Source: a virus
Reading direction: 5' to 3' (one strand)
DNA length: 64,000 nt
IMG/VR virus record: IMGVR_UViG_3300044644_001860
Coordinates: 82,440 to 146,439 of that record
This document shows, piece by piece, positions 24,201 through 32,319 of the stretch. Within the stretch, counting starts at the first letter, position 1; every line of letters starts with the position of its first letter. Position numbers and translations under genes: made by a program. The notes beneath the pieces are model-generated. The model worked only from the letters and a program-made list of their open reading frames with translations. It was not told the origin of the DNA and did no database searches.

Positions 24201-25686
24201 GCTGCCCAAGGTCCCGCACGTCTACGAGAAGTTTGTCAGTCAACTGCGTGGCGCTGGCGTTAACACGGTAAAGTCCGGCTCCAAGGTTAATATCATGGCC
24301 CTCACCGATAAAGACATCGATGAGCTGGCCGGCGACCGAGAAATCCAGAACACTGAGACCGTGGACTGGAAAGGTAACTTAAAGCCGAAGCAGGGCGGCC
24401 TGTTTGACGAAAAGCTCACCGGCGGCCACAACGGCACGCGATGGTCAAAAGTCACGCTCCACGAGCCGATGCCCAATCCTGTGATGGAAGAGCCCATTCG
24501 CCGCGTGCTGGGCCTTACAGAAAAGGAATTCCGCGGCGTGCTGGCCGGCGAAGAAAAGCTTTACGACAAGACAGGCCCGGCGGCTATTCGTACGGCGCTC
24601 GAAAACATCAACGTACCGAAAGCTATTGAGCAGGCTCGGCAGGATATCCAGTCTGGGCGCAAAACACTGCGTGACGCCGCTGTCCGCCGGCTCGGGTTCT
24701 TGAAGGGCTCTGAAACCACGGGTGTTCATCCAAAAGACTGGATGCTGACCAAAATGCCGGTCCTGCCGCCAATGTTCCGGCCGGTGTCGCAAATCGGCTC
24801 CAAAAAGATGCAGCTGATCGACGACGCCAATTATCTCTACAAAGAACTGCTTGAATCTAACTCAGTGCTTAAAGAAGCTACCGGCGTGCTCGGTAACGTA
24901 GGCAACGAGCGCTTGGCCCTGTACGACGCCATGAAAGGCGTTACGGGCCTCGGCGACCCTGTAAACCCCAAACACGTCGAAAAGAACGTCCGGGGTTATT
25001 TACGCAAGATATTCGGCGACAGCCCCAAGTTCGGCACCATGCAGCGCAAACTGCTGTCAAGCACGGTAGACCTTGTCGGCCGGGCGGTGATTACCCCCAA
25101 CTCCGACCTAGACATGGACGAGGTTGCCCTGCCGGAAGAAAAGGCGTGGGATATTTACAAACCGTTTATTGTCCGCGGCCTTGTGCGTCGCGGTATGCCC
25201 CGGATGACCGCGCTCCAGTCCGTTGAAGACAAAAACAAGATCGCGTTCGACGAGATGCATAAACAAATGAATTCGCGGCCGATTGTTATTAATCGTGCCC
25301 CGGTTTTACACCGATATGGTATGATGGCCTTCTACCCCCGGCTTACGAAAAACAAGGTTATGGAGGTCAATCCGGTCATCACCAAGGGCTTTAACGCCGA
25401 CTTCGACGGTGACGCGATGCAGTATCACGTCCCCAGTACCGAAGAGGCGGCCAAAGAGGCAATTGAGAAAATGCTGCCCAGCAAAAATCTGTTTGCGGCG
25501 GCTTCTTTCAAGGCGCACTACATGCCGACGATGGATTACCACACAGGCATCTATCTCGCGTCGAGTCGCATTAACTCTAAAGCTAAGCCCCGTGTTTACC
25601 GAAATAAGAAAGACGCCGTCCGCGCGTATCGTGCCGGCGAAATTGATGTGGACACGCCGGTACACATCGTGGAAGATAAAGACTGA
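21283..25686 (+). CDS. rpoB-rpoC (fusion, partial rpoC): RNA polymerase beta subunit fused to N-terminal half of beta-prime (1467 aa)
   Basis: Residues 1 to about 1000 follow bacterial beta. They include a lobe/fork region (GTFVNRGVEYTLAHQL), GRNYEDGVVISE (647-658), GDKLSGRFGDKG (781-792), the SPLGLISRVNP block and RSTGSY (909-914). Without a stop, beta-prime follows. It contains GGLFDEKLTGG (about 1038), VLPPMFRPV, GRAVITP, NRAPVLHRYG (1337-1346) and the catalytic NADFDGD (1371-1377, three metal-binding aspartates intact). The four-cysteine zinc domain that normally follows GGLF is missing. The chain ends after YRAGEIDVDTPVHI, where the E. coli beta-prime would continue; the rest is in the gene at 26649. 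Product: phage-encoded transcription enzyme. Confidence 0.96.
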   Translation: MPSILPSSGLQPPAPQPAQYRAFGDVPALRDNIFNNALQSAQSIEPMQNDLYTLRLSDVTYDGPERFTKADQKNAILTHGSLHRKMRGTWTLLDNKTQKPVATRAATIANVPYLTDAGTFVNRGVEYTLAHQLRLRPGIFTREKENGELEAHVNALPGKGRSHRYYLDPKTGVFKIQIGQAQIPVMPLLKAMGMRDNDIRSAWGNEITAANMEKGDAGTIDKLYQRLVYKPKPGIDELGKIKEIAQEFAKTEFDEEVTKRTLGKPYKQLTPETIMDITKKLIAVNRKEADSDDRDSMAFQQVYGPEDLIAERFVKDKTGLRQLLWKATAKKSLDHIPSGVFNKGINAALIGSGLGSSLEEINPAEIFDHQTRVTRLGEGGIGSIDAIPAESRSVQPSHFGFIDYLRTPESGKVGVDMRFAAGARKSPTNIHTFVVPVKNVHTGDTVYKTPQELADTPLVFPGEERSDLPMVAALQNGKIKYVPKKDAQFMLPSMDNSLSMLSNMVPMKSMSKGQRVIMGSRMFTQALPLVNAESPFVQSATSDDPNISYEDKMGEHLGAVKASAPGIVEKVTPDEIIIKGADGKRQSIELYNDMPFNRKTLWTQRPTVQPGDQITPGQLLATSNFTDKNGTTALGLNLRVGYVPFRGRNYEDGVVISESAAKRLTSEHMYQNEVEFDDNTHVGKRAFVSLFPGVYDKKMLERFDDNGAVKKGQVVNFGDPLVLMAKKREAVYGKVHRGRAGSFANETITWDHHSPGVVTDVGVTKNGVNVVVKAQSPMEVGDKLSGRFGDKGVVAEIVPDHQMPQDADGRAMEVLVSPLGLISRVNPSQVIEAALGKISAKTGKAYKVKDFDQDTDLVDFAQGELAKHGLSDTEDLTDPETGRKIRGVLTGSRFYMKLHHTAESKGQGRSTGSYTAEGTPAKGGSEGAKRVGMLDLGALLSHGAGKVIRDAKMVRGQANPEYWAQFMAGYDPPLPKVPHVYEKFVSQLRGAGVNTVKSGSKVNIMALTDKDIDELAGDREIQNTETVDWKGNLKPKQGGLFDEKLTGGHNGTRWSKVTLHEPMPNPVMEEPIRRVLGLTEKEFRGVLAGEEKLYDKTGPAAIRTALENINVPKAIEQARQDIQSGRKTLRDAAVRRLGFLKGSETTGVHPKDWMLTKMPVLPPMFRPVSQIGSKKMQLIDDANYLYKELLESNSVLKEATGVLGNVGNERLALYDAMKGVTGLGDPVNPKHVEKNVRGYLRKIFGDSPKFGTMQRKLLSSTVDLVGRAVITPNSDLDMDEVALPEEKAWDIYKPFIVRGLVRRGMPRMTALQSVEDKNKIAFDEMHKQMNSRPIVINRAPVLHRYGMMAFYPRLTKNKVMEVNPVITKGFNADFDGDAMQYHVPSTEEAAKEAIEKMLPSKNLFAAASFKAHYMPTMDYHTGIYLASSRINSKAKPRVYRNKKDAVRAYRAGEIDVDTPVHIVEDKD

Positions 25687-25701
25687 TTTCGGAGGCAAAA
25701 A

Positions 25702-26433
25702 ATGTACACAGTAAATCCTGAACTCTTTCGACTCGCGCAACAAAAGCTATTTGAAAAGTCCGCGGTAGTTCCCGGACAAATGGCGATGCCGCCACAAGAC
25801 CCGGCGGCTATGGGCGCAGTGCCTCCAGCGGGCCCAATGGACCCGTCACAGCAGATGGGCGCAGCTCCTCCCGCAGGTGGAGACCCGTCGGCGGCTATGG
25901 CCAGCATGGCCCCGCCGATGGACCCGACAGCTTCTATGCAGCAACCTCCGGCAGCGCCAGCCCCGACAGCGCAGCCGCAGCAGAAGCTAAAACCAGAACA
26001 GATGATGCAGATGCTCGATTATCGGCTGTATAACATGCAGCAGCAGCTCACGGCAATTATGAATGCCATGGGTGTCGAAGTCGCGCCTGAATCTCTCGTT
26101 TTGCCGCCGGGCACAACAGGTGCTCCCCCTGCTGAAGCTGCGTTACCGGGTGGTCCCATGGCGCCCCCGCCTCCCGCGCAAGATCAAGCAGGCGGTCCGA
26201 TGCCCCCCGGCGGCCCTGTACCTCCCGGCGGCCCTATGCCGCCGAATGCGCCACCAGCCGATGACGGCGCGCCCAAAACAGCGCAATGGTGGCAGACGGA
26301 GCACACCGCACAGAGAATTGGCCGCCCCACCGCACAAGGCGACAATCTTGACGTTAACAGCCCGACACCGATGCAAACAAAAGCAGGTGCGATCGCCGCC
26401 CTTTGCCGGAATTTGCTGAATAATGATCATTGA
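25702..26433 (+). CDS. Pro/Ala/Met-rich low-complexity protein between the RNA polymerase genes (243 aa)
   Basis: TTCGGAGG precedes the ATG. A short N-terminal helix (MYTVNPELFRLAQQKLFEKS) is followed by long Pro/Ala/Gly/Met-rich stretches (residues 22-95 and 130-190). One helical patch (KPEQMMQMLDYRLYNMQQQL) lies near residue 100. The last 40 residues are polar. It is largely disordered and resembles internal structural or tether proteins more than an enzyme. Its place between the two halves of the polymerase suggests it could be an accessory subunit or simply a cotranscribed virion protein. Function unknown. Confidence 0.72.
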   Translation: MYTVNPELFRLAQQKLFEKSAVVPGQMAMPPQDPAAMGAVPPAGPMDPSQQMGAAPPAGGDPSAAMASMAPPMDPTASMQQPPAAPAPTAQPQQKLKPEQMMQMLDYRLYNMQQQLTAIMNAMGVEVAPESLVLPPGTTGAPPAEAALPGGPMAPPPPAQDQAGGPMPPGGPVPPGGPMPPNAPPADDGAPKTAQWWQTEHTAQRIGRPTAQGDNLDVNSPTPMQTKAGAIAALCRNLLNNDH

Positions 26434-26641
26434 GTCCCAACACGCGCTTATCCCTAACAAGATAGCCGCGCACAATGTTGTAATACGCGACGATGCCGGT
26501 AACGCCATATTCGCAGCTATTCACTTTGCAGACAGCATCGTGTATTCGGCGATCGGCAATAAAGATTTTGCATCCGTGCTCAGACTCATCGTGGACGAAG
26601 CACCGCCAAAAGTAACAGAATTTCCGCCCGTTAAAAAATAG
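26423..26641 (+). CDS. Small hypothetical protein (72 aa)
   Basis: It overlaps the end of the Pro-rich gene by 11 bases and ends 7 bases before the beta-prime C-terminal gene. The sequence is a compact alpha/beta protein (HNVVIRDDAGNAIFAAIHF) with a Pro-rich tail. No motif recognised. Strict co-location with the polymerase genes makes a regulatory or subunit role worth testing, for instance an omega-like factor, but no omega similarity is visible. Confidence 0.62.
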   Translation: MIIESQHALIPNKIAAHNVVIRDDAGNAIFAAIHFADSIVYSAIGNKDFASVLRLIVDEAPPKVTEFPPVKK

Positions 26642-26648
26642 GTGCCGT

Positions 26649-28559
26649 ATGCTGAAAACGACACTCGGGCAAATCATGATCAACGACGCGCTACCGCAGG
26701 AGATGCGGGACTACAATCGCGTCATGGATAAGAAGACGCTGAGCTCGTTATCGACCGAGCTCGCCAAGAATTATCCCGAACAGTACCGCGAAGTTACCAA
26801 GAAGCTGTTCGATGTTGGGCGAGACGCCTCCTACTCAACAGGCGGTTTGACGTTCTCCCTGCGAGACATCAAACAAACGCTCGCCGGTCAGCGGGCTAAG
26901 CTGGAAGTGCGAAAGCAGCTTCGCGGCATTATGGCCACGCCGGGCTTGTCTGAAAAAGACCGCAACTTAAAAATCCTCCAGCTGGCGGCGAACACGCAAA
27001 ACAAGCTGCTTGAAGAAGTTTTTAACGAGGCGCAAGATCAAGACAACCCGCTCGCGACCCAAGTCAAATCGGCTATTCGCGGCAATAAGTACAGTCTTAG
27101 CTCACTTATTGGCGCCGACATGCTTTACGTCGACCACAAGGACGAGCCGATTCCGATCCCCGTTCTTAACAACTATGGTAGGGTTCTAACCCCCGCATAT
27201 TTTTGCGCGGGCGCCTGGGGCCCCCGCAAGGGTCTAATTGACACGAAGACAGCCACGGCTGACGCCGGGTTCTACGGCAAGCAATTGACGCAAATGGCGC
27301 ACCGATTACTGGTGACGGCTGACGACGAAGACGACGACGCGCACAAGGACGCTTTAGAAGTCAGAGGGTTCCCAACCGATGTCGATGACGCCGACAATGA
27401 GGGCGCGCTTCTTGCCCGCGGTGCGGGCCCCTATAAACGAAATACAGTGCTGACGCCAAAAATCCTAAAAGACCTGAAACAGATGGGCGTAAAGGACATC
27501 CTTGTTCGTAGTCCATTGGTCGGCGGCCCCGGCGATGGCGGCGTGTTCGGTAAGGACGTCGGCTACCGCGAAAAGGGCCGCATTCCTCCAATTGGCGACT
27601 ATGTCGGTATTGCCGCCGCCCAAGCGTTAAGCGAGCCGGTGTCGCAGTCGCAATTGTCGTCAAAGCACTCCGGCGGTGTTGGTGGCGCGCGGGCCATTGG
27701 CGGCTTCAAAGCTATTAACGCGCTGGTGCAGGTTCCCAAAACTTATCCTGACGGCGCGACACACGCGCAGCGCGACGGAGCGGTTCAAGAAGTACGCCCC
27801 GCGGCTCAGGGCGGCTTTTACGTGCGCGTTGACGGAGAAGATCATTACATCCGCGCCGATCAAAACGTGTCTGTCAAAAAGGGCGACCCGATCGAAGCCG
27901 GCGACGTGCTTTCGGACGGCATGCCCAACCCGTCTGAGGTCGTACGGCATAAAGGCGTCGGCGAGGGGCGTCGGTACTTCGTGGGCGCCATGCGTGACGT
28001 GTTAAAAAATAGCGGCATTACACCGCACCGACGAAACATCGAACTGGTGGCCCGCGGGCTGATCAATCATGTGCGGTTAACTGACGAATACGGCAGTTAC
28101 GCCCCAGATGACGTCGTGCCGTATTCGACGTTAGAGCGCGACTGGCAGCCGAGAGAAGGCGCTGTCTCTGGCGCGCCCTCTTCGTTAAAGGGGCATTACT
28201 TGGAAAAACCGGTGCTGCACTACTCGGTCGGCACAAAGATTGGTAAGGGCGTAATTGACAATATGAGCCGCTACGGAATTAACAACGTGCAGGCCCACAG
28301 AAACCCGCCGCCGTTCCAGCCAGAAATGGTCCGCGGCATGGCGAACATTTCCAACGACCCGGACTGGATGACGCGCATGCTTGGCTCCTACCAAGAACGC
28401 GGATTCTTAAACAGCGTGCACCGGGGACTAAAAAGCGACACAAGCGGCAGTAGTTATGTGCCGGCCCTTGCCCGCGGCGAACAATTCGGGCTTTCTGGCC
28501 CCACAAGCGGCTGGAATCCGGCAACAACTAGGATAGACAGCCAAAACACTGTAAATTAG
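26649..28559 (+). CDS. rpoC (C-terminal part): RNA polymerase beta-prime subunit, C-terminal half (636 aa)
   Basis: The first residues (TTLGQIMINDALPQEM) correspond to the segment beginning TTVGRA in bacterial beta-prime, directly after where the fusion gene ends. Bridge-helix-like residues (RKGLIDTKTATADAG) start at 193. The trigger-loop/helix region (GIAAAQALSEP, 320-330, then SSKHSGG with His340 matching the catalytic trigger-loop histidine) follows. Between these is an acidic insertion (DDEDDDAHKD). The rest covers jaw-like and C-terminal regions. The start has GTGCC upstream and an ATG. Together with 21283-25686 it rebuilds a complete beta and beta-prime core. Confidence 0.94.
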   Translation: MLKTTLGQIMINDALPQEMRDYNRVMDKKTLSSLSTELAKNYPEQYREVTKKLFDVGRDASYSTGGLTFSLRDIKQTLAGQRAKLEVRKQLRGIMATPGLSEKDRNLKILQLAANTQNKLLEEVFNEAQDQDNPLATQVKSAIRGNKYSLSSLIGADMLYVDHKDEPIPIPVLNNYGRVLTPAYFCAGAWGPRKGLIDTKTATADAGFYGKQLTQMAHRLLVTADDEDDDAHKDALEVRGFPTDVDDADNEGALLARGAGPYKRNTVLTPKILKDLKQMGVKDILVRSPLVGGPGDGGVFGKDVGYREKGRIPPIGDYVGIAAAQALSEPVSQSQLSSKHSGGVGGARAIGGFKAINALVQVPKTYPDGATHAQRDGAVQEVRPAAQGGFYVRVDGEDHYIRADQNVSVKKGDPIEAGDVLSDGMPNPSEVVRHKGVGEGRRYFVGAMRDVLKNSGITPHRRNIELVARGLINHVRLTDEYGSYAPDDVVPYSTLERDWQPREGAVSGAPSSLKGHYLEKPVLHYSVGTKIGKGVIDNMSRYGINNVQAHRNPPPFQPEMVRGMANISNDPDWMTRMLGSYQERGFLNSVHRGLKSDTSGSSYVPALARGEQFGLSGPTSGWNPATTRIDSQNTVN

Positions 28560-28597
28560 AGTACCGAGTTTCGACCAATTGCCGCATGGAGGTGGCT

Positions 28598-30967
28598 GTG
28601 TACAACAAACGAGAAAAAAAGGCGTCAGTGCCCCAACTGCTGAAAATTGTGCGTAGTTTTGACCGCACAAACACGAAAACAGCGGCGATCGGCGGTCACG
28701 GCGACGACACATCGTTCGAGCAGGCTTTTTCGAATCTGGCGCATGCTTATTTGCGCGATTCTGCGCCGAAACTCCTTGACCACGAGGTTGGTTTCCAGCT
28801 TCTTGACCGAAACCGCGAAAATACCAAAGCAGTCGGCGTTTTTGCGTTTAAAGTCGGCTCAAATTGGATGTACGCCCCGGTTTTCTTTTTAAATGGCGAT
28901 CTTAAGGGTCACGAGCTGCTGTATCTGAAAAATCAGGACATGTTCGTGCCGCTCAAAGAAAACTGGATTAATTATTTACTCAACCGCAAGCCGAGCATTC
29001 TGGGCAGCGGTATTCAACGAAATTTAACGTCTCTCGGCCAACGGCAGCCTGACTTTACACAGCTTTCCCGTTCGCCCGCAAAGTTTGGTTCCGCGCAACC
29101 GACGCTCAAGGAAATGATGGCGTCCGTTATGCCGACGTTTGCCCGCACGGCGACGATGAACACCAAAGAGGCATTTGAACAGCTTGGGAAGTCTCTCCAT
29201 CTGGGCACGTTTTTAAAGCAAGCGCGACTCGAAACGGTCGAAATGCTTGTGAAGCTCTGTCAGCATGCTCCGCAAGTCGCGGAGGCTCTCGACGAGTTTC
29301 ACGGGCTAAATATCGTTAAAGAAGCGATTGCCGAAATCAAGGAACGTGACCGGCTGAGCAAAATTAGCAGCGTGCTGACGAAAAAGGCCGAGAAGCCGGA
29401 AGCGCAGGGCACGTTGCAGGTCATCACGTACGACCTCACGGTGCAAAAGGCTTTACCGCCAGAATACACCGAAGAAGATCAAGAAAAACTGCTTCGGGAC
29501 GGCGTGCTGATTAAAGACCAGCGGGACCGCGACGCTGTGTCCATTCCGTACAACATTCAAGTCTCGCAGAAGTTCTTCAACCCGACCGAAAGCGGTCTCT
29601 ACGAAGTGTTAGTCAAGCCCGGTGAGATTGAGCGGTGCTACATCGCCGTCCACCCAATGGGTCCCAGCAAGCGCGCTGACTTTGCCACTGTAGTGCGCAT
29701 TGACGGTAAACCGGACTGGCTGAATACGCGACCTGATCATATTTTTTGTTTAGCGCACGTCGAAGGCGACGAGTTCGATTCTTGGTACAACGCGCTCCCT
29801 GACGCCAACAGCGTTGGTAAGGATGCGCGGTACATGGTGCTTAACAAAAACGGAGATACGTCCGTACCGTTCCGCGTGCTCAAAGAGCACGGCGAAAATT
29901 CGTACGGGACGACGACCTATGAGGTCCACATGGAAGATCATTCAAAATTTCCTCCGCGTGGAAGCATTGGCCCGTGCTGCTACTCAGACCCGTTGAATTA
30001 CGACAAGTACCGCGACGGGGTCCGCGTCCATCTGAACGGTAAGAAGGGCGCTGGCTTGCGTTCCAGCATGGGCGACATTTTCGTTCCAGAGAGTTTCAAG
30101 CTGTTAAAAGTCAGCAAGGGCGAAGATGACGACGAATTAGACGGGCAAGATACCTGCGGCTGCGGCGAAAGCGACCCGCCAGCCCTGCAGCCCGGCAACC
30201 TGCTTGATGTGCAGTCTGTGCTTATGAACAAGCTCGGCAGCCTTGAAGTCCGGCATAACGGCTCTGACGTCTGGATTAACAACGAGCAATTTACAACAAA
30301 GAGCGCGCTGATCTCACTGGTAAAACAGCACGGCCTGCGCGAGGCAGCCGCCCGCGAGATTCTTAGCAAAGCAGCCGCACAGCGTAAATTCGCGTGCCAC
30401 GTCAAATATGCCGACCCGTACGGCGGCCCGATGATGATTCACGGCGCCCCGACTGCTCCGGCTGATCCGGGACCGGTTATGGGCGGCGAAAGCATTATGG
30501 GGACGAACATTCCAACGCAGCTTGGCATTGACGTTGGCGTTCCGGTGCCGGGCATGAGCGCGACCCAAACAGACCGCAGCGTTTACAACCCCAACACCCA
30601 GTTCGACCAAAAGGCCGTGCAGCAGGTACTCGACGCCGCCCAGTCTGGTCAGCGTGAAGTGTTTGATACGGCCATGATCGGCACCATGTTGCGCGCCGTC
30701 CGAGACGACGGCCTTGTCGACCGGTACATGGGCGACCTGACAAAGGGTCTGGATAAGATCGGCCGTATTTTGTTTATGTTTTACTGGCACGGTGACCGCT
30801 TTGCCGATCGTTACGGTAAGTCGGACATGCCCGAACTAGAAGACTCGTTGCGCAATGCTTTTGAAATGCTCGGCGACGTTATTCTGTTCTTGAAGCAAAA
30901 AACAATCGAGCCGTACCCCGAAGAGTCATCGCAGGACGTCGACTTGAACGCGCCTGCTAACGTATAG
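28598..30967 (+). CDS. Large hypothetical virion-type protein (789 aa)
   Basis: A GTG start at 28598 is chosen because ATGGAGGTGG places GGAGG about 7 bases upstream; the ATG at 28586 would itself contain that site. The N-terminal 150 residues include a folded domain (VGVFAFKVGSNWMYAPVFFLNGDLKG). A central alpha/beta region and a CGCG pair near residue 520 follow, then a Gly/Pro/Met stretch and a C-terminal helical domain (FMFYWHGDRFADRYG). The length and place between RNA polymerase and head genes suggest a minor virion protein. No homologue recognised by eye. Confidence 0.7.
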   Translation: MYNKREKKASVPQLLKIVRSFDRTNTKTAAIGGHGDDTSFEQAFSNLAHAYLRDSAPKLLDHEVGFQLLDRNRENTKAVGVFAFKVGSNWMYAPVFFLNGDLKGHELLYLKNQDMFVPLKENWINYLLNRKPSILGSGIQRNLTSLGQRQPDFTQLSRSPAKFGSAQPTLKEMMASVMPTFARTATMNTKEAFEQLGKSLHLGTFLKQARLETVEMLVKLCQHAPQVAEALDEFHGLNIVKEAIAEIKERDRLSKISSVLTKKAEKPEAQGTLQVITYDLTVQKALPPEYTEEDQEKLLRDGVLIKDQRDRDAVSIPYNIQVSQKFFNPTESGLYEVLVKPGEIERCYIAVHPMGPSKRADFATVVRIDGKPDWLNTRPDHIFCLAHVEGDEFDSWYNALPDANSVGKDARYMVLNKNGDTSVPFRVLKEHGENSYGTTTYEVHMEDHSKFPPRGSIGPCCYSDPLNYDKYRDGVRVHLNGKKGAGLRSSMGDIFVPESFKLLKVSKGEDDDELDGQDTCGCGESDPPALQPGNLLDVQSVLMNKLGSLEVRHNGSDVWINNEQFTTKSALISLVKQHGLREAAAREILSKAAAQRKFACHVKYADPYGGPMMIHGAPTAPADPGPVMGGESIMGTNIPTQLGIDVGVPVPGMSATQTDRSVYNPNTQFDQKAVQQVLDAAQSGQREVFDTAMIGTMLRAVRDDGLVDRYMGDLTKGLDKIGRILFMFYWHGDRFADRYGKSDMPELEDSLRNAFEMLGDVILFLKQKTIEPYPEESSQDVDLNAPANV

Positions 30968-30976
30968 AGGTAAACT

Positions 30977-31375
30977 ATGCCCGCTACCGTATGGTCCAAC
31001 GCGCAAAGCTTCTCCGTTAACTCCGGCGCCGCCACCGTCGTGCCGATTCGCGTGCCGTATCGCGGCGTCTTGCGCGGTTACAGCTTAATTCAAACCAGCG
31101 GCACAAATGCCGGGGCGACAGCCAAACTATTGTCGAGCAACCGGGAAAAAGCGCCGAATAGCACATATCCCGAGGATTCGTTTATTGTCACGACAATGAC
31201 CGTCGCGGCCAGCAGCGCTTCAACATCGCAAGAAAGTTTGAACATCGCCTATCAAAACCGCGACGGCGATCCCAGCAACGGAAAGCGGTTCCTGTATCTA
31301 AAAATTACGCCGGCTGGTTCTGGCAGCAAAGATTTTACGCTCACGGTCACAATTGAAACACCGCGGCTAAACTAA
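30977..31375 (+). CDS. Beta-rich hypothetical structural protein (132 aa)
   Basis: AGAGGTAA precedes the start. The protein is almost entirely Ser/Thr/Ala/Gly beta strand (GATAKLLSSNRE, IVTTMTVAASSASTSQESLN, FTLTVTIETPRLN), like a jelly-roll or immunoglobulin-like decoration domain. No Cys. Its stop and the next start overlap in TAATG. A capsid decoration or connector accessory role is plausible by size and fold type. Confidence 0.66.
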   Translation: MPATVWSNAQSFSVNSGAATVVPIRVPYRGVLRGYSLIQTSGTNAGATAKLLSSNREKAPNSTYPEDSFIVTTMTVAASSASTSQESLNIAYQNRDGDPSNGKRFLYLKITPAGSGSKDFTLTVTIETPRLN

Positions 31376-32319
31376 TGACTCAGGCGCTGTGCGACAATCT
31401 AAAGCGCGCGCCAAGCTGGCGGTGGTTGCGCGCCATGGAAATTGACGGCGGTGGCTTCAAGGCCACGAAGGCGCTCGACGGGTCTGACGGCTTTCGGTGG
31501 ATTCGACGCTCGTTGCGGTTTAAGCGACGTTTTGACGCGGCGGGCAATCAAACCCCCGCTATTTACGCCGTGGTGTTGGCGGACAGGCCACTATTCTGGG
31601 CGCACTCTATCTGGGCTGACGAGAAAAGCCCCGTTCGTTGGGCGATCGAAGCCCGCATCCTTGCCGGCGAGTCTGACGAAGCAATCGCCGAGAAGCTGGG
31701 GACAAAAGCCGACGTTATCGATGTTTACGCTAATACGTTCTTTGACGTTCGGAGCAAGTTGCAGAACATGGATTACGTGCTGACGGTCGTATTAGCCGAC
31801 GCTGTCACACGCGGATTACAAGAACGGCACTACGACCTATTGTGGAAAATGCTGGGATATTGCGGCGGCGCTCACGTGCTGGACGCTACGATCAGCCGGT
31901 TCACAAAAATGGTTAAACCGGATAGCCCCGAACAAGTTTCCACGTTTTTCCAAGAATTTGCCGTTAATACCATGAAATACAAGGCCGCGCTGTCTGCCAT
32001 GACGGTTCCGGTCAACACGCACACACAATTGCCTTTAATCGACTCTTTTGTAAAATATGTAGAGATCGAGCGTACAACCGAAAATGCAGTAAAGGCACAA
32101 TCGTCTATCGTCGAAAACATTGGGGAAATGCTAAAATCGCTTACGTTCACAGTCGGCACCAAACTAGAAGCAAATCCGATCAAAGTGTTGCCGTATGACG
32201 ATCAGGCTGCGGAATTAAGAAGTGACGAGCTGCTATCTGCGGCAGTCGGCGGTGTGGTTTTAAATGGCGCCGACATTCAAAAATTAAACTTCCCGGAGAA
32301 GGACAATGCAGGCACTTAA
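31375..32319 (+). CDS. Helix-turn-helix protein, possible packaging or morphogenesis factor (314 aa)
   Basis: Residues 98-130 carry a helix-turn-helix-like segment (ARILAGESDEAIAEKLGTK), with a conserved-looking FFDVRSKLQNMDYV after it. The first 70 residues are basic and aromatic (GFRWIRRSLRFKRRF). The C-terminal third is helical. Similar HTH-plus-extension proteins in large phages sit next to head genes and may bind DNA at packaging, in the manner of small terminases. That role is inference. The start overlaps the previous stop. Confidence 0.65.
   Translation: MTQALCDNLKRAPSWRWLRAMEIDGGGFKATKALDGSDGFRWIRRSLRFKRRFDAAGNQTPAIYAVVLADRPLFWAHSIWADEKSPVRWAIEARILAGESDEAIAEKLGTKADVIDVYANTFFDVRSKLQNMDYVLTVVLADAVTRGLQERHYDLLWKMLGYCGGAHVLDATISRFTKMVKPDSPEQVSTFFQEFAVNTMKYKAALSAMTVPVNTHTQLPLIDSFVKYVEIERTTENAVKAQSSIVENIGEMLKSLTFTVGTKLEANPIKVLPYDDQAAELRSDELLSAAVGGVVLNGADIQKLNFPEKDNAGT

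Noticed and set aside
25687-26648. Intron or intein explaining the split of beta-prime
   Set aside because: The intervening DNA has two ordinary genes with their own starts, no intein end motifs (initial Cys/Ser, terminal His-Asn) and no recognisable group I or II intron core. A simple gene split fits better.
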